From Xanthobacteraceae bacterium (lineage in GTDB: Bacteria; Pseudomonadota; Alphaproteobacteria; Rhizobiales; Xanthobacteraceae), in the NCBI GenBank assembly GCA_019746355.1, contig JAIESC010000227.1, forward strand, positions 1-38,328: a stretch of 38,328 bases of DNA, in the 5' to 3' direction. The notes beneath the pieces are model-generated. The model was not told where the DNA came from. It was given only the letters and a program-made list of their open reading frames with translations, and searched no databases. Position numbers and translations under genes: made by a program. Positions 16,655-24,885 of the stretch are shown one piece after another; position 1 is the stretch's first letter; each line of letters opens with the position of its first letter.

Positions 16655-17635
16655 ATGAGACTGCCTGGGCTGCGATTCATTCTTGCGCTTCTCGCCGCGC
16701 TGGTCGCGTTCGTAGTTCCGTCGCACGCACAGGACGGCTATCCGAACCGGCCCATCACCATGATCGTGCCGTTTGCCGCGGGCGGCTCGACCGACGCGAT
16801 CGGCCGGCTCGTCGCCGACGGACTGAGCCGGGTGATCGGACAGATGGTGGTGGTCGACAACCGCGGCGGGGCAGGGGGCTCGCGCGGCACCGCCGCGATC
16901 GCCAAGGCGGTGCCCGACGGCTACACCATCGGCATGGGCACGGCCTCGACGCTCGCGATCAATCCCGCGACCTACAAGAGCCTGCCGTTCGATGTTCTCG
17001 CCGACCTCGCGCCGATCGGCAACATCGCCGCGGTTCCCAACATCATGGCGCTGCATCCCGGCGTGCCCGCCGCCGACATCCGCGCCTTCATCGCGCTCGC
17101 GAAGTCGCAGCCGGGCAAGCTCGCCTATGCCTCGCCCGGCCATGGCTCGGTCGCGCATCTGCTCGGTGAGCAGTTCAAGCTCGCGACCGGCACCGACCTG
17201 CTGCATGTGCCCTACCGCGGCATGGGGCCGGCGCTGAACGACGCCGTCGGCGGGCAGGTGCAGGTGATCTTCGACAACCTGCCGACGTCGCTGGAGCTCG
17301 TGCGGTCCGGCAAGCTTCGCGCCATGGCGATCTCCGGCGAGAAGCGCGTCGCGGCGCTGCCGGACATTCCGACCTTCGGCGAGGCCGGTGTCGAGGACGC
17401 GAACTGGATGGCGTTCTTCGGGCTGGTCGCGCCCAAGGACACGCCCGCCCCGATCGTGCAGCGGCTCAATGCCGAGCTGGTCCGCGTGCTGACGATCCCG
17501 GAGATCCGCGACAAGCTTGCGGCGCAGCAGGCGATCGTCGTCGGCAATTCGCCCGACGCTTTCAGGGCGGAGATCGCGCGCGAGATTGCGCGCTTCAAAC
17601 GCGCGGTGGCGGCCGCCAGGATCGAGGTGAACTGA
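16655..17635 (+). CDS. Bug/TctC-type substrate-binding protein, third of the tandem group
   Basis: 326 residues. The signal peptide is LRFILALLAALVAFVVPSHAQ split as LALLAALVAFVVPSHA, followed by the classic Bug opening YPNRPITMIVPFAAGGSTDA. VVDNRGGAGGSRG and VPDGYTIGMG are the ligand-loop motifs, and LPDIPTFGEAG the later one. AAGGG (16645-16649) favours ATG 16655; in-frame TTG 16628 and ATG 16637 lie upstream and would overlap the previous stop. It is more distant from copies 1 and 2 than they are from each other. It ends the plus-strand run begun at 11653. Confidence 0.92.
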   Translation: MRLPGLRFILALLAALVAFVVPSHAQDGYPNRPITMIVPFAAGGSTDAIGRLVADGLSRVIGQMVVVDNRGGAGGSRGTAAIAKAVPDGYTIGMGTASTLAINPATYKSLPFDVLADLAPIGNIAAVPNIMALHPGVPAADIRAFIALAKSQPGKLAYASPGHGSVAHLLGEQFKLATGTDLLHVPYRGMGPALNDAVGGQVQVIFDNLPTSLELVRSGKLRAMAISGEKRVAALPDIPTFGEAGVEDANWMAFFGLVAPKDTPAPIVQRLNAELVRVLTIPEIRDKLAAQQAIVVGNSPDAFRAEIAREIARFKRAVAAARIEVN

Positions 17636-17649
17636 CCGCGCGCTTGCGA

Positions 17650-18138
17650 TTATTGCTCGGGTCGAGGCGCGGCCGGGCTGCTTTTGGGTGTGATGCGCTT
17701 AATGATCTTCTCGCGAACCACGGGATTGTTCTGCGCCACCTCCAGGATCGAGGAGTACTCCGCGACCGAAAGGCCCTGATCGGTGACGGCCTTCTCCATC
17801 GCGTTGTTGCCCTCGTCGGCGAGCCGCTCCTGCTCGGCCGGCGAGGCTTCCTTGCTGATCCGCTGCTGATACTCCTGCTTGAGGCTGGCCATCCGCTCGA
17901 TCGCCGCGGCGGCCGCATCGAGCTTTTGGTCCGGAATGTTCTCGGCCTGAGCGGCGGCAGCCGGCGCCTGCGGCTTGGTCTGTGCGTTCGCTGCCGGAAC
18001 CGGGTGCAGCCAGGCGGCCATGGCGAGCCCGGCCGCGAGTTGCGCTGCCAAGAGCCGCGCAGGGAGCCGTTGCGAGTGTCGTGTAACAGACAGTTGCGTG
18101 GAAGTTCGCGTCGAACGCCGGTGCATCGGCTGTCGCAT
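17650..18138 (-). CDS. DUF4168 domain exported protein
   Basis: 162 residues from ATG 18138. An Arg-rich N-terminus followed by a hydrophobic segment (LLAAQLAAGLAMAAWL) and ANAQ forms an export signal. The helical C-terminal half fits DUF4168: residues from AAAIERMASLKQEYQQRI to GLSVAEYSSILEVAQNNPVVREKI. A purine-rich site (AGGAGACGAAAGGAC) lies upstream. The frame stays open to 18264 without a better start. The family has no assigned biochemical role; it is convergent with the Bug gene, 14 nt apart. Confidence 0.75.
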   Translation of the reverse strand: MRQPMHRRSTRTSTQLSVTRHSQRLPARLLAAQLAAGLAMAAWLHPVPAANAQTKPQAPAAAAQAENIPDQKLDAAAAAIERMASLKQEYQQRISKEASPAEQERLADEGNNAMEKAVTDQGLSVAEYSSILEVAQNNPVVREKIIKRITPKSSPAAPRPEQ

Positions 18139-18420
18139 GTCCTTTCGTCTCCTGACTGCGGTCGCCCGTGGAAGACGGGCAACTTCACGCGACCTAAGCA
18201 CGTTCTCGCAATTCGCTTCCGGCTTGTTTGGCCATCTGGCATGTCGAAACGACATGCCGTCCATCGCTCGGCCATTGTCGTGACGGTTGCATGGCGGCGG
18301 CGTGGCTATCGATTGCGCAACTGTGCAGCGTTACCGCTGGTGGCGGCCGCGCGACCGCAGTCCGCCACGGCGCGACCATGAAGAATCTCGCGGCAGCGCC
18401 GCGGCCCGATCGAGATGGAT

Positions 18421-18449
18421 CAAGCCCCGGCGCGGGGCCGGGGCTTGAT
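18421..18449 (-). terminator. Hairpin after the amino-acid-type binding protein gene
   Basis: Perfect 12-bp stem TCAAGCCCCGGC (18421-18432) / GCCGGGGCTTGA (18438-18449) with a 5-nt loop, 15 nt beyond the stop of the minus-strand gene ending at 18465. There is no T run, so termination may be weak or the hairpin may only protect the 3' end. Confidence 0.5.
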
Positions 18450-18464
18450 GACGCGTCGCGCGTC

Positions 18465-19724
18465 CTATTCGCAGGACCTGCAGGGCGGGAAGTCGCGGCT
18501 GTAGAGCGGCTGCTTGAGGAACGCCTGCTTGTCGTAGTTCCAGAACTGGCTGACGTTGGGATAGGTCTTGATGACCGTGTTCCAGAGCTCGTCCTTGTCG
18601 TAGCCGAACATCTTCTTTTTCTCGACCTTCTTGATGTAGATGTTGTTGACGGCGGTCTGCCGGTCGTCGAGCGACACCGGCCCGCGCACCGCGTCGAGCT
18701 TGATGCCGGTCATGATCTTGATGAATTCGAGCGGTCCGGGATATTTGCCGTTCGTCTGCTTCAGCACCTCGTCGATCCACTGCGCGGTGGTGTAATTCGC
18801 CTCCGAATAATACGACGGCACCTTGCCGTATCTGGTGCGGTACTTCTTGACGAACTCGGCGTTCTTCGGCGTGTCGAGGGCTGCGCTGTACATGAACGAC
18901 GACACGTCGCCGATCACCTCGTCGCCCATCGACGGCAGGATGAACTCGTCATAGTTGGTGCCGCCGCCGATGATCGGCTTCTTGTATCCGGCCGCGCGCA
19001 GTTGCTTGGGGAATTGCAGCGACATCGGCCCGACCATCAGGGCGAAGATCGCGTCGATGTCGGACTTGATGGTGGGGATATAGGGCCCGAAATCCTTGGT
19101 GCCGATCGGCGGCCAGATCCTTTGCACGATCTTGCCGCCGCAGTCCTCGAACACCTTCTGGAAGCCGCCCGCGGTCTCGTGGCCGAACGCATAGTCCGCG
19201 GCGATGATGGCGATGCGCCTGTAGCCCTGCTCGCAGGCCCATTGCCCGAGCGGGTGCGCGGGCTGCGACGGCACGAAGGTCGGCCGGACCATGTAGGGAT
19301 ACTTGTCGAAGTCGCGCTGGCCGAGATCGTCGGCGGTGGCGATCGAGCCGATGTAGAGCATCTTCTCGCGCGTGGCGACCGGCGCCAGCGCGTAGCCGGT
19401 GGTCGCGAGCACGCCGCCGACCAGCATGTGCACCTTGTCGGACAGGATCAGCTTGTTGGCCTTGGTGACGCCGGTGTCCGGCCGGCCCTGGTCGTCCTCG
19501 ACGATCAGCGTGACCTTGGCGCCGCCGAGCATCCCCTTGTGCTCGTCGAGATACATCTGCAGGCCGTTCTGCATGTCGGTGCCGAGCTGGGCGAAGATGC
19601 CGGTCTTCGGCGCGATGAAGCCGATGCGCAGCTCGTCCTGGGCGAGGGCCGGCGCGGCAAAGCATGCGGCGCTCGCGAGCGCCGCGCCGAGGATGAACGG
19701 CGTGCGCATTCTGGCATTGCTCAT
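18465..19724 (-). CDS. ABC transporter substrate-binding protein, branched-chain amino acid (LivJ) type
   Basis: 419-residue periplasmic protein. The signal peptide ends PALAQ. The Peripla_BP_6 fold begins ELRIGFIAPKTGIFAQLGTD and contains VTLIVEDDQGRPDTGVTKAN, LVGGVLATTGYALAPVA and RRIAIIAADYAFGHE. It ends in a Cys pair (PPCRSCE). GGGAGGA precedes the ATG with 7 nt spacing. The ABC permease and ATPase genes are not in the window; a small hydrophobic remnant lies upstream at 19983-20087. Proteins of this subfamily bind aromatic and other carboxylates as well as amino acids. Confidence 0.92.
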   Translation of the reverse strand: MSNARMRTPFILGAALASAACFAAPALAQDELRIGFIAPKTGIFAQLGTDMQNGLQMYLDEHKGMLGGAKVTLIVEDDQGRPDTGVTKANKLILSDKVHMLVGGVLATTGYALAPVATREKMLYIGSIATADDLGQRDFDKYPYMVRPTFVPSQPAHPLGQWACEQGYRRIAIIAADYAFGHETAGGFQKVFEDCGGKIVQRIWPPIGTKDFGPYIPTIKSDIDAIFALMVGPMSLQFPKQLRAAGYKKPIIGGGTNYDEFILPSMGDEVIGDVSSFMYSAALDTPKNAEFVKKYRTRYGKVPSYYSEANYTTAQWIDEVLKQTNGKYPGPLEFIKIMTGIKLDAVRGPVSLDDRQTAVNNIYIKKVEKKKMFGYDKDELWNTVIKTYPNVSQFWNYDKQAFLKQPLYSRDFPPCRSCE

Positions 19725-20329
19725 GATGCAGTCCTCCCGGACGTTGAAGGCCGCCAGCCCTTCGTGCGTGACCGGTCGAAGCCGTTGCGATGCTGTTCGC
19801 GCGTGGCAACGCTAGCACTGTCCGGTGCGCAGGAGGAGGGCCGCGCGCGGGCAATAGCCCAAGCGCGGCATTGCCCACCGGCCTTTGCTGTTGTGAGCGG
19901 CACGTCGACCGCGAACGCGGGACCAACCCGGTGAGCGCCAGCAGTCCCATCGCCGGAAACGTCAGCCCCGGCATCGCCCGCGTCACGGCAATGCCAGCAC
20001 CACGCCGAACAGGAACATCCCGGCGATGCCGAACATCAGCACCTCCGCTGAAGGCGCCAGCGGCAGCAAAAGGGTGCAGAGCGTCATCTCACGGCAATGG
20101 CCAGGACGCCTGCGGCAAAGATACGGATCGGGGTGGAACCGGGCTGAGCCATCGCCGTTGGTCGGGCGGCGCGGGCGCGGGGTTCGACCGCCTCGGTCAG
20201 GTCCGGGATCCGGCTGCGGTTTTTGCCTGACGGCCGTTGCCCGCCGGCCCGCGCCGGGATTAGGCTATCCGCAACTTCGGCGAGCAGCCGCCATACGGCT
20301 GCCGGACGCCATGCCTGGGGAGGCGCACC
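19725..20329. other. 605-bp region without a confident gene
   Basis: It separates two divergent genes. It contains a possible membrane-protein remnant on the minus strand (19983-20087, described separately) and the ribosome binding site GGGGAGG for the gene at 20330. No clear operator or RNA was seen. The high GC gives long open frames by chance on both strands. Confidence 0.4.
19983..20087 (-). pseudogene. Possible frameshifted membrane-protein remnant
   Basis: From ATG 20087 a 34-residue hydrophobic peptide (LLLPLAPSAEVLMFGIAGMF...) stops at TGA 19983-19985. A GTG at 19984-19986 overlaps this stop and continues with TRAMPGLTFPAMGLLALTGL before the frame becomes meaningless around 19920. 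Together the two pieces read like two consecutive transmembrane helices broken by one frameshift. This may be what is left of a permease gene once upstream of the binding-protein gene. Evidence is only hydrophobicity and layout. Confidence 0.25.
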
Positions 20330-22462
20330 ATGAAGACAGCCTTTCGAAGTGTGTTTGCCGCGGCCTTCGCCGCGCTAATGACATTCATTGCGCCCGCGAC
20401 CGCGCAGCAGGTCGCGATCGACAATGACGACATCGGCGGCGTGGTGCGGGGTCCAAGCGGGCCCGAAGCCGGCGTCTGGGTGATCGCGGAAACCCGCGAG
20501 CTTCCAGTGCGCTTCATCCGCATCGTCGTCACCGACGATCAGGGCCGCTACGTCATTCCCGACCTGCCGAAGGCCAACTACGACATCTGGGTGCGCGGCT
20601 ATGGCCTCGTCGACTCGCCGAAGGTGAAAAGCGAGCCCGGCAAGCAGCTCAATCTCACCGCGGTGCCGGCGCCGAACGAAACCGAGGCCGCGCAGTATTA
20701 CCCGGCGATCTACTGGTACGCGATGATGAAGCTGCCGGACGCGGCGTTCTTCGGCAGCAAGGACGCGCCGCCGAAGATGAAGATGACCGACTACCTCAAC
20801 GGCATGAAGAACAACGGCTGCGTCGGCTGCCACCAGCTCGGCCAGCTCTCGACCCGCACCATCCCCGAATTCCACCTCAAGGGCACGAACAACCACGAAG
20901 AGGCGTGGGTCAAGCGCGTCCAGGCGGGGCAGGCCGGCGAGAACATGGTCAACATCATCGCCGGCCAGCTTGGCGGCGTGCCGTTCAAGCATCTCGGCGA
21001 ATGGACCGAGCGCGTGGCGAAGGGCGAGCTGCCGTCCGTCAAGCCCGATCGCCCGCAGGGCGTCGAGCGCAACATCGTCGTCACCTTGCGCGACTGGCAC
21101 AACGACAAGCAGTACCTGCACGACCTGATCGCCAGCGACCGCCGCTATCCGACGGTCAACGCCTACGGCCCGCTGTACGGGCAGTGCGAGCACGCCTGCG
21201 ACGACATGCCGATCCTCGATCCGGTGAAGAACGTCGCGTCGAACTTCGTGCTGCCGACCACGCCGGACATGCCGCTGGCGCTCGGCCCCGGCAACGCCGG
21301 CTCGATCAAGATCCTCGGGCCGTCGGCCTATTGGGGCGAGGAGAACATCTGGGACAGCCGGGCGAACAACCACAACTCGATGTTCGACCGCAAGGGTCGG
21401 CTCTGGCTCGCGGCCACCGGCCACAAGCCGGAGAACCCGGACTTCTGCAAGAAGGGCTCGAGCCATCCGTCGGCCGTCGAGTTTCCGCTCGACCGCACCA
21501 ACCGCCGGGTGACGATGTACGACCCCAAGACCGGCAAGTACACCGCCTACCAGACCTGCTTCGGCTCGCATCATCTGCAGTTCGGCTACGACGCCAACGA
21601 GACGCTGTGGATGTCGACCGGCGGTGGCGGCGGCAATGTCGGCTGGATCAACACCAGGATGCTCGACGAGACCGGCGACATTGAAAAGTCGCAGGGCTGG
21701 ACCTCGCTCATCCTCGACACCAACGGCAACGGCCAGCGCGACGAGTACACCGAGCCGGGCAAGCCGCAGGAGCCGGGCAAGGACATGCGGATCGGCCCGA
21801 CCTTCTACGCGGTGATGCCGAGCCCGGCCGACGGCTCGGTCTGGGGCACGATCCGCGGCAATCCCGGCGCGATCCTGCGCGTCGATCCGGGCAAGAACCC
21901 GCACCGGGCGCTGGCCGAGATGTACAACGTGCCGCTGCCGGGCTTCGGCCCGCGCGGCGGCGACATCGACAAGCAGGGCCGCGTCTGGGTGTCGCTTGCG
22001 AGCGGCCACATGGGCGTGTTCGACCGCCGTCTCTGCAAGGGCCCGCTCAACGGCCCGAACGCGACCGGCGACCATTGCCCGGAGGGCTGGGCGTTCTATC
22101 AGTATCCCGGCCCGGGCTTCAAAGGCATCGGCGAGAACTCGGCGGAGTCGAGCTACTACTCGTGGGTCGACCAGCACAACACCTTCGGGCTCGGCGACGA
22201 TATCCCGATGTCGACCGCAAACCTGATGGACGGTCTCGTCGCGCTGAAGGACGGCAAGATGATCTCGATCCGTGTGCCGTATCCGCTCGGCTTCTACGCC
22301 AAGGGCTTCGACGGCCGCATCGACGATCCGAACGCCGGCTGGAAGGGCCGGGGGCTCTGGGCCGCGAACGGCGACCGCACGCCCTGGCTCATCGAAGGCG
22401 GCAAGGGCACCAAGCCGCTCGCCGCTCACTTCCAGCTTCGCCCCGACCCGTTGGCGAAGTAG
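20330..22462 (+). CDS. Exported haem-motif protein: carboxypeptidase-regulatory-like domain, CxxCH, beta-propeller
   Basis: 710 residues with a signal peptide ending ATAQ. Residues about 35-110 form a carboxypeptidase regulatory-like beta-sandwich (GGVVRGPSGPEAGVWVI, DDQGRYVIPDLPKANYDI). A single c-type haem site, CVGCH, is at residues 164-168. From about 300 onward, repeated D..G..W strands (FDRKGRLWLAA, YDANETLWMSTGGG, DIDKQGRVWVSLASG) point to a beta-propeller like those of virginiamycin B lyase or SMP-30 proteins. GGGGAGG precedes the ATG. It is monocistronic, and a palindromic element follows. It is probably a periplasmic electron-accepting or lyase-like protein; the reaction is unknown. 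Full-length relatives exist in Alphaproteobacteria as far as I recall. Confidence 0.8.
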   Translation: MKTAFRSVFAAAFAALMTFIAPATAQQVAIDNDDIGGVVRGPSGPEAGVWVIAETRELPVRFIRIVVTDDQGRYVIPDLPKANYDIWVRGYGLVDSPKVKSEPGKQLNLTAVPAPNETEAAQYYPAIYWYAMMKLPDAAFFGSKDAPPKMKMTDYLNGMKNNGCVGCHQLGQLSTRTIPEFHLKGTNNHEEAWVKRVQAGQAGENMVNIIAGQLGGVPFKHLGEWTERVAKGELPSVKPDRPQGVERNIVVTLRDWHNDKQYLHDLIASDRRYPTVNAYGPLYGQCEHACDDMPILDPVKNVASNFVLPTTPDMPLALGPGNAGSIKILGPSAYWGEENIWDSRANNHNSMFDRKGRLWLAATGHKPENPDFCKKGSSHPSAVEFPLDRTNRRVTMYDPKTGKYTAYQTCFGSHHLQFGYDANETLWMSTGGGGGNVGWINTRMLDETGDIEKSQGWTSLILDTNGNGQRDEYTEPGKPQEPGKDMRIGPTFYAVMPSPADGSVWGTIRGNPGAILRVDPGKNPHRALAEMYNVPLPGFGPRGGDIDKQGRVWVSLASGHMGVFDRRLCKGPLNGPNATGDHCPEGWAFYQYPGPGFKGIGENSAESSYYSWVDQHNTFGLGDDIPMSTANLMDGLVALKDGKMISIRVPYPLGFYAKGFDGRIDDPNAGWKGRGLWAANGDRTPWLIEGGKGTKPLAAHFQLRPDPLAK

Positions 22463-22473
22463 TTCTCACCGTC

Positions 22474-22578
22474 GTCATTCCGGGGCGCTCGCGAAGCGAG
22501 CGAACCCGGAATCCAGTCGGGAAGGCGGTGTGCGGCTCTGGATTCCGGGTTCGCGCCTGCGGCGCGCCCCGGAATGAC
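22474..22578. repeat. Dispersed palindromic element, GTCATTCCGGG type
   Basis: Begins GTCATTCCGGGGCGCTCG and ends CGCGCCCCGGAATGAC, with inner pairs CCGGAATCCAG / CTGGATTCCGG. It fills the gap between the convergent genes ending at 22462 and 22598 and may serve as a two-way transcription stop. Confidence 0.75.
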
Positions 22579-22597
22579 GCCGGAGAAGCGACACCCG

Positions 22598-23590
22598 CTA
22601 CTTCGGCTGCTGCAGATTGAGCTTCTTCACCGCCTGCTCATAGCGTGCCATGTCCTCCTTGATGAACGCCGCGTAGCTTGCGGTACCGTTCTCCTCCATG
22701 ACCATGCCGAGCTGCGCCATGCGCGTGGCCATCGCGGGTTCCCGGATCACCTTTGCCGTCTCGGCCTGAAGCCGCGCGACGATCTTCGGCGAGGTGCCCG
22801 CCGGCGCCTGCAGCCCCATCATGGTGGCGACGTTGAAGCCTTTGACGCCGAGCTCGTCGCAGGTCGAAATCTGCGGCGTCGAGGGCGAGCGTTGCAGCGT
22901 CGAAACGCAGAGCCCGCGCAGCCTTCCCGCCGCGATCAGCTCCATCACGTTCGGAATGCCGGACCAGCCGGCCGCAATCTCGCCGGCGAGGACGCCGTTC
23001 ACCATTGCCGAGCCGCCGCGATAGGGCACATGCAGGAGATCGATGCCGGCCCGTTCGGCGAAGATCGCGAAGGTCAGGTGGTGGATCGAGCCCGCGCCGG
23101 CCGAGCCGTAGCTCATCTTGCCGGGCTGTTTCTTGGCGAGCGCGACGAACTCGTCGAGCGTCTTCGCGGGGACGTCGGGATGAACCACCAGGATCGTCGG
23201 CAGCGTCACCAGCGCGGTAACCGGCATGAAATCCTTGATCGGATCGTAGCCGACGTTCGGGTTGAGCGCCGGATTGATCGCGAGCGCGCCGGAATCGCCG
23301 AACATCAGCACGTGGCCGTCGGGCGCCGCTTTTGAAACGAGGTTCGCCGCGACCACACCTCCTGCGCCCGGCATGTTCTCAACCACAAAGGGCTTGCCGA
23401 AAGCGTTGGCATATTTGTCGGCCAGAAGCCGCGCCATCACGTCGGGATTGCCGCCGGGGCCTGCCGCCGCGATCAGCCGGACCGGGCGCGTCGGCCAGGC
23501 TTCGTACCGAGCGTCGTCTTGCGCGGCAGCAGGCTTGGCGACGCCGAAAGCCAATGCCGCGACGAGCGCCGCGATCGTCAAAGTCTTCAT
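22598..23590 (-). CDS. Bug/TctC-type substrate-binding protein downstream of a MetE-like gene
   Basis: 330 residues from ATG 23590, with GGGGAGAG upstream. The signal peptide ends PAAAQ. Family motifs: WPTRPVRLIAAAGPGGNPDV, VVENMPGAGGVVAANLV, APDGHVLMFG, HVPYRGGSAMVNGVLAGE. It starts 20 nt after the MetE-like gene and so shares its transcript, hinting that its ligand is related to that enzyme's substrate. Two cysteines (GLCVST, STCDELG) in the late domain are uncommon in the other Bug proteins here. Confidence 0.92.
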   Translation of the reverse strand: MKTLTIAALVAALAFGVAKPAAAQDDARYEAWPTRPVRLIAAAGPGGNPDVMARLLADKYANAFGKPFVVENMPGAGGVVAANLVSKAAPDGHVLMFGDSGALAINPALNPNVGYDPIKDFMPVTALVTLPTILVVHPDVPAKTLDEFVALAKKQPGKMSYGSAGAGSIHHLTFAIFAERAGIDLLHVPYRGGSAMVNGVLAGEIAAGWSGIPNVMELIAAGRLRGLCVSTLQRSPSTPQISTCDELGVKGFNVATMMGLQAPAGTSPKIVARLQAETAKVIREPAMATRMAQLGMVMEENGTASYAAFIKEDMARYEQAVKKLNLQQPK

Positions 23591-23610
23591 CGTGTTGCTC
23601 TCCCCGAAAC

Positions 23611-24729
23611 TTAAGCGGTGCCCCAGATGTCTTTCGCCAATTCCACCACCAGTCTCAGCTTTTGCTCCTGCACCTCCGGCGAAATGGGGTTTCCGGTGTC
23701 GACGCTGGCGAAGCCGCATTGCGGGCTGATCGCGAGATTGGCGAGATCGAGATAGCGCGTGGCGTCGTCGATGCGCCGCCGCATCTCGTCCTTGCGCTCC
23801 ATCACCGGAGTCTTGGTCGAGACGATGCCGAGCACGGCGGTCTTGTGCTTGGGCACCAGCCGCAGCGGCGTGAACGTGCCGGCGCGCGGCGAATCGTATT
23901 CGAGGAAGTAGAACGGGATGCTCAGCGCGTTGAACAGCCGGTCGGCGACGTCGTCGTAGCTTCCCTCCGAGTGCCACTGGCCGCCGCGGTTGCCGCGGCA
24001 GAGGTGCATGCCGATGTGCATGCCGGCCGGCGCGCCCTTCAGCACGCGGTTGGTGACGGCGATGTATTTGTCGATCAGCGCGCTCCAGTCGTCGCCGCGC
24101 GCCTTCAGCCACTGCTGCACCTCGGGATCGCCGAACTTGGCGAACGCCGTCTCGTCGATCTGCACGTAGCGGCAGCCGGCCTTGCTCAGCGCGTCGAGCT
24201 CGTGGCCGAACGCTGCGACCGTGTCGTCCCAGAACTGGTCGAGGTCCTGGTAGGCGCCGGCCAGCACCGCGGCGTCGCCGCCGCGGAAGTGCAGCGCGCA
24301 GGGGCCGGGAATGGTGATCTTCGGCAAGAGGCCGGTGTTGGCACGGATGAACGCGAAATCCGGCACGTTGATCGGATGCGTCCAGCGCACGCGGCTCCCG
24401 ATCATCGCGACCGGCTGGGCGACGCGCTTGCCGGCGTTGCCGCCTTTGGCGTCCTCGCCGTCGACGGTGTCGATGCTGAGCTCGCCGAGCTGGCGATAGA
24501 AGAAGCTGTGATAGGAGCGGCGGCGGAACTCGCCGTCGGTCGCGAATTTGAGCCCGACCCGCTCCTGCAACTTGAGCGCGCCCTTGATCGCGTCGTCCTC
24601 GGCTTTGGTCAGCTCGGCCTGGCTGATCTCGCCGCGCGCAAACTTCGCGCGCTGCTCGAGCAGCGCCGTCGGGCGCAACAGGCTGCCGATCTGCTCGGCG
24701 CGAAACGGCGGGTTGGTTTGCGACAGCAT
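23611..24729 (-). CDS. MetE-like cobalamin-independent methyltransferase (C-terminal-domain type)
   Basis: 372-residue cytosolic enzyme corresponding to the catalytic C-terminal half of methionine synthase MetE, without its N-terminal half. The zinc ligands expected from MetE are visible: His and Cys in MHLCRGN, Glu in FLEYDS, and the last Cys in SPQCGFAS. Other blocks are PFRAEQIGSLLRP at the start, FATDGEFRRRSYH, and YVQIDETAFAKF. GGAGG sits before ATG 24729. Stand-alone forms act on methyl or alkyl donors other than methyl-folate or on unusual thiol acceptors, so methionine synthesis should not be assumed. It is co-transcribed with a Bug protein. Confidence 0.88.
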   Translation of the reverse strand: MLSQTNPPFRAEQIGSLLRPTALLEQRAKFARGEISQAELTKAEDDAIKGALKLQERVGLKFATDGEFRRRSYHSFFYRQLGELSIDTVDGEDAKGGNAGKRVAQPVAMIGSRVRWTHPINVPDFAFIRANTGLLPKITIPGPCALHFRGGDAAVLAGAYQDLDQFWDDTVAAFGHELDALSKAGCRYVQIDETAFAKFGDPEVQQWLKARGDDWSALIDKYIAVTNRVLKGAPAGMHIGMHLCRGNRGGQWHSEGSYDDVADRLFNALSIPFYFLEYDSPRAGTFTPLRLVPKHKTAVLGIVSTKTPVMERKDEMRRRIDDATRYLDLANLAISPQCGFASVDTGNPISPEVQEQKLRLVVELAKDIWGTA

Positions 24730-24885
24730 CGTTTCCTCCGCGGCGTGTTTTCGCGGAGCGTAGTCCGCACGTGGTTGCGGAGCAACATGATGCAGTGCGA
24801 CTCTTTTTGGTTCAGCGAATCGGGCGTAGCGTGCGCGCGCCGGGTGGGATGCCGCCCGCACGCAAAATAACAAGGAGGGAATGCC

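Noticed and set aside
20375..22429. 684-codon minus-strand open frame opposite the haem-motif protein
   Set aside because: Low-complexity composition and complete overlap with a recognisable plus-strand protein; typical antisense shadow.
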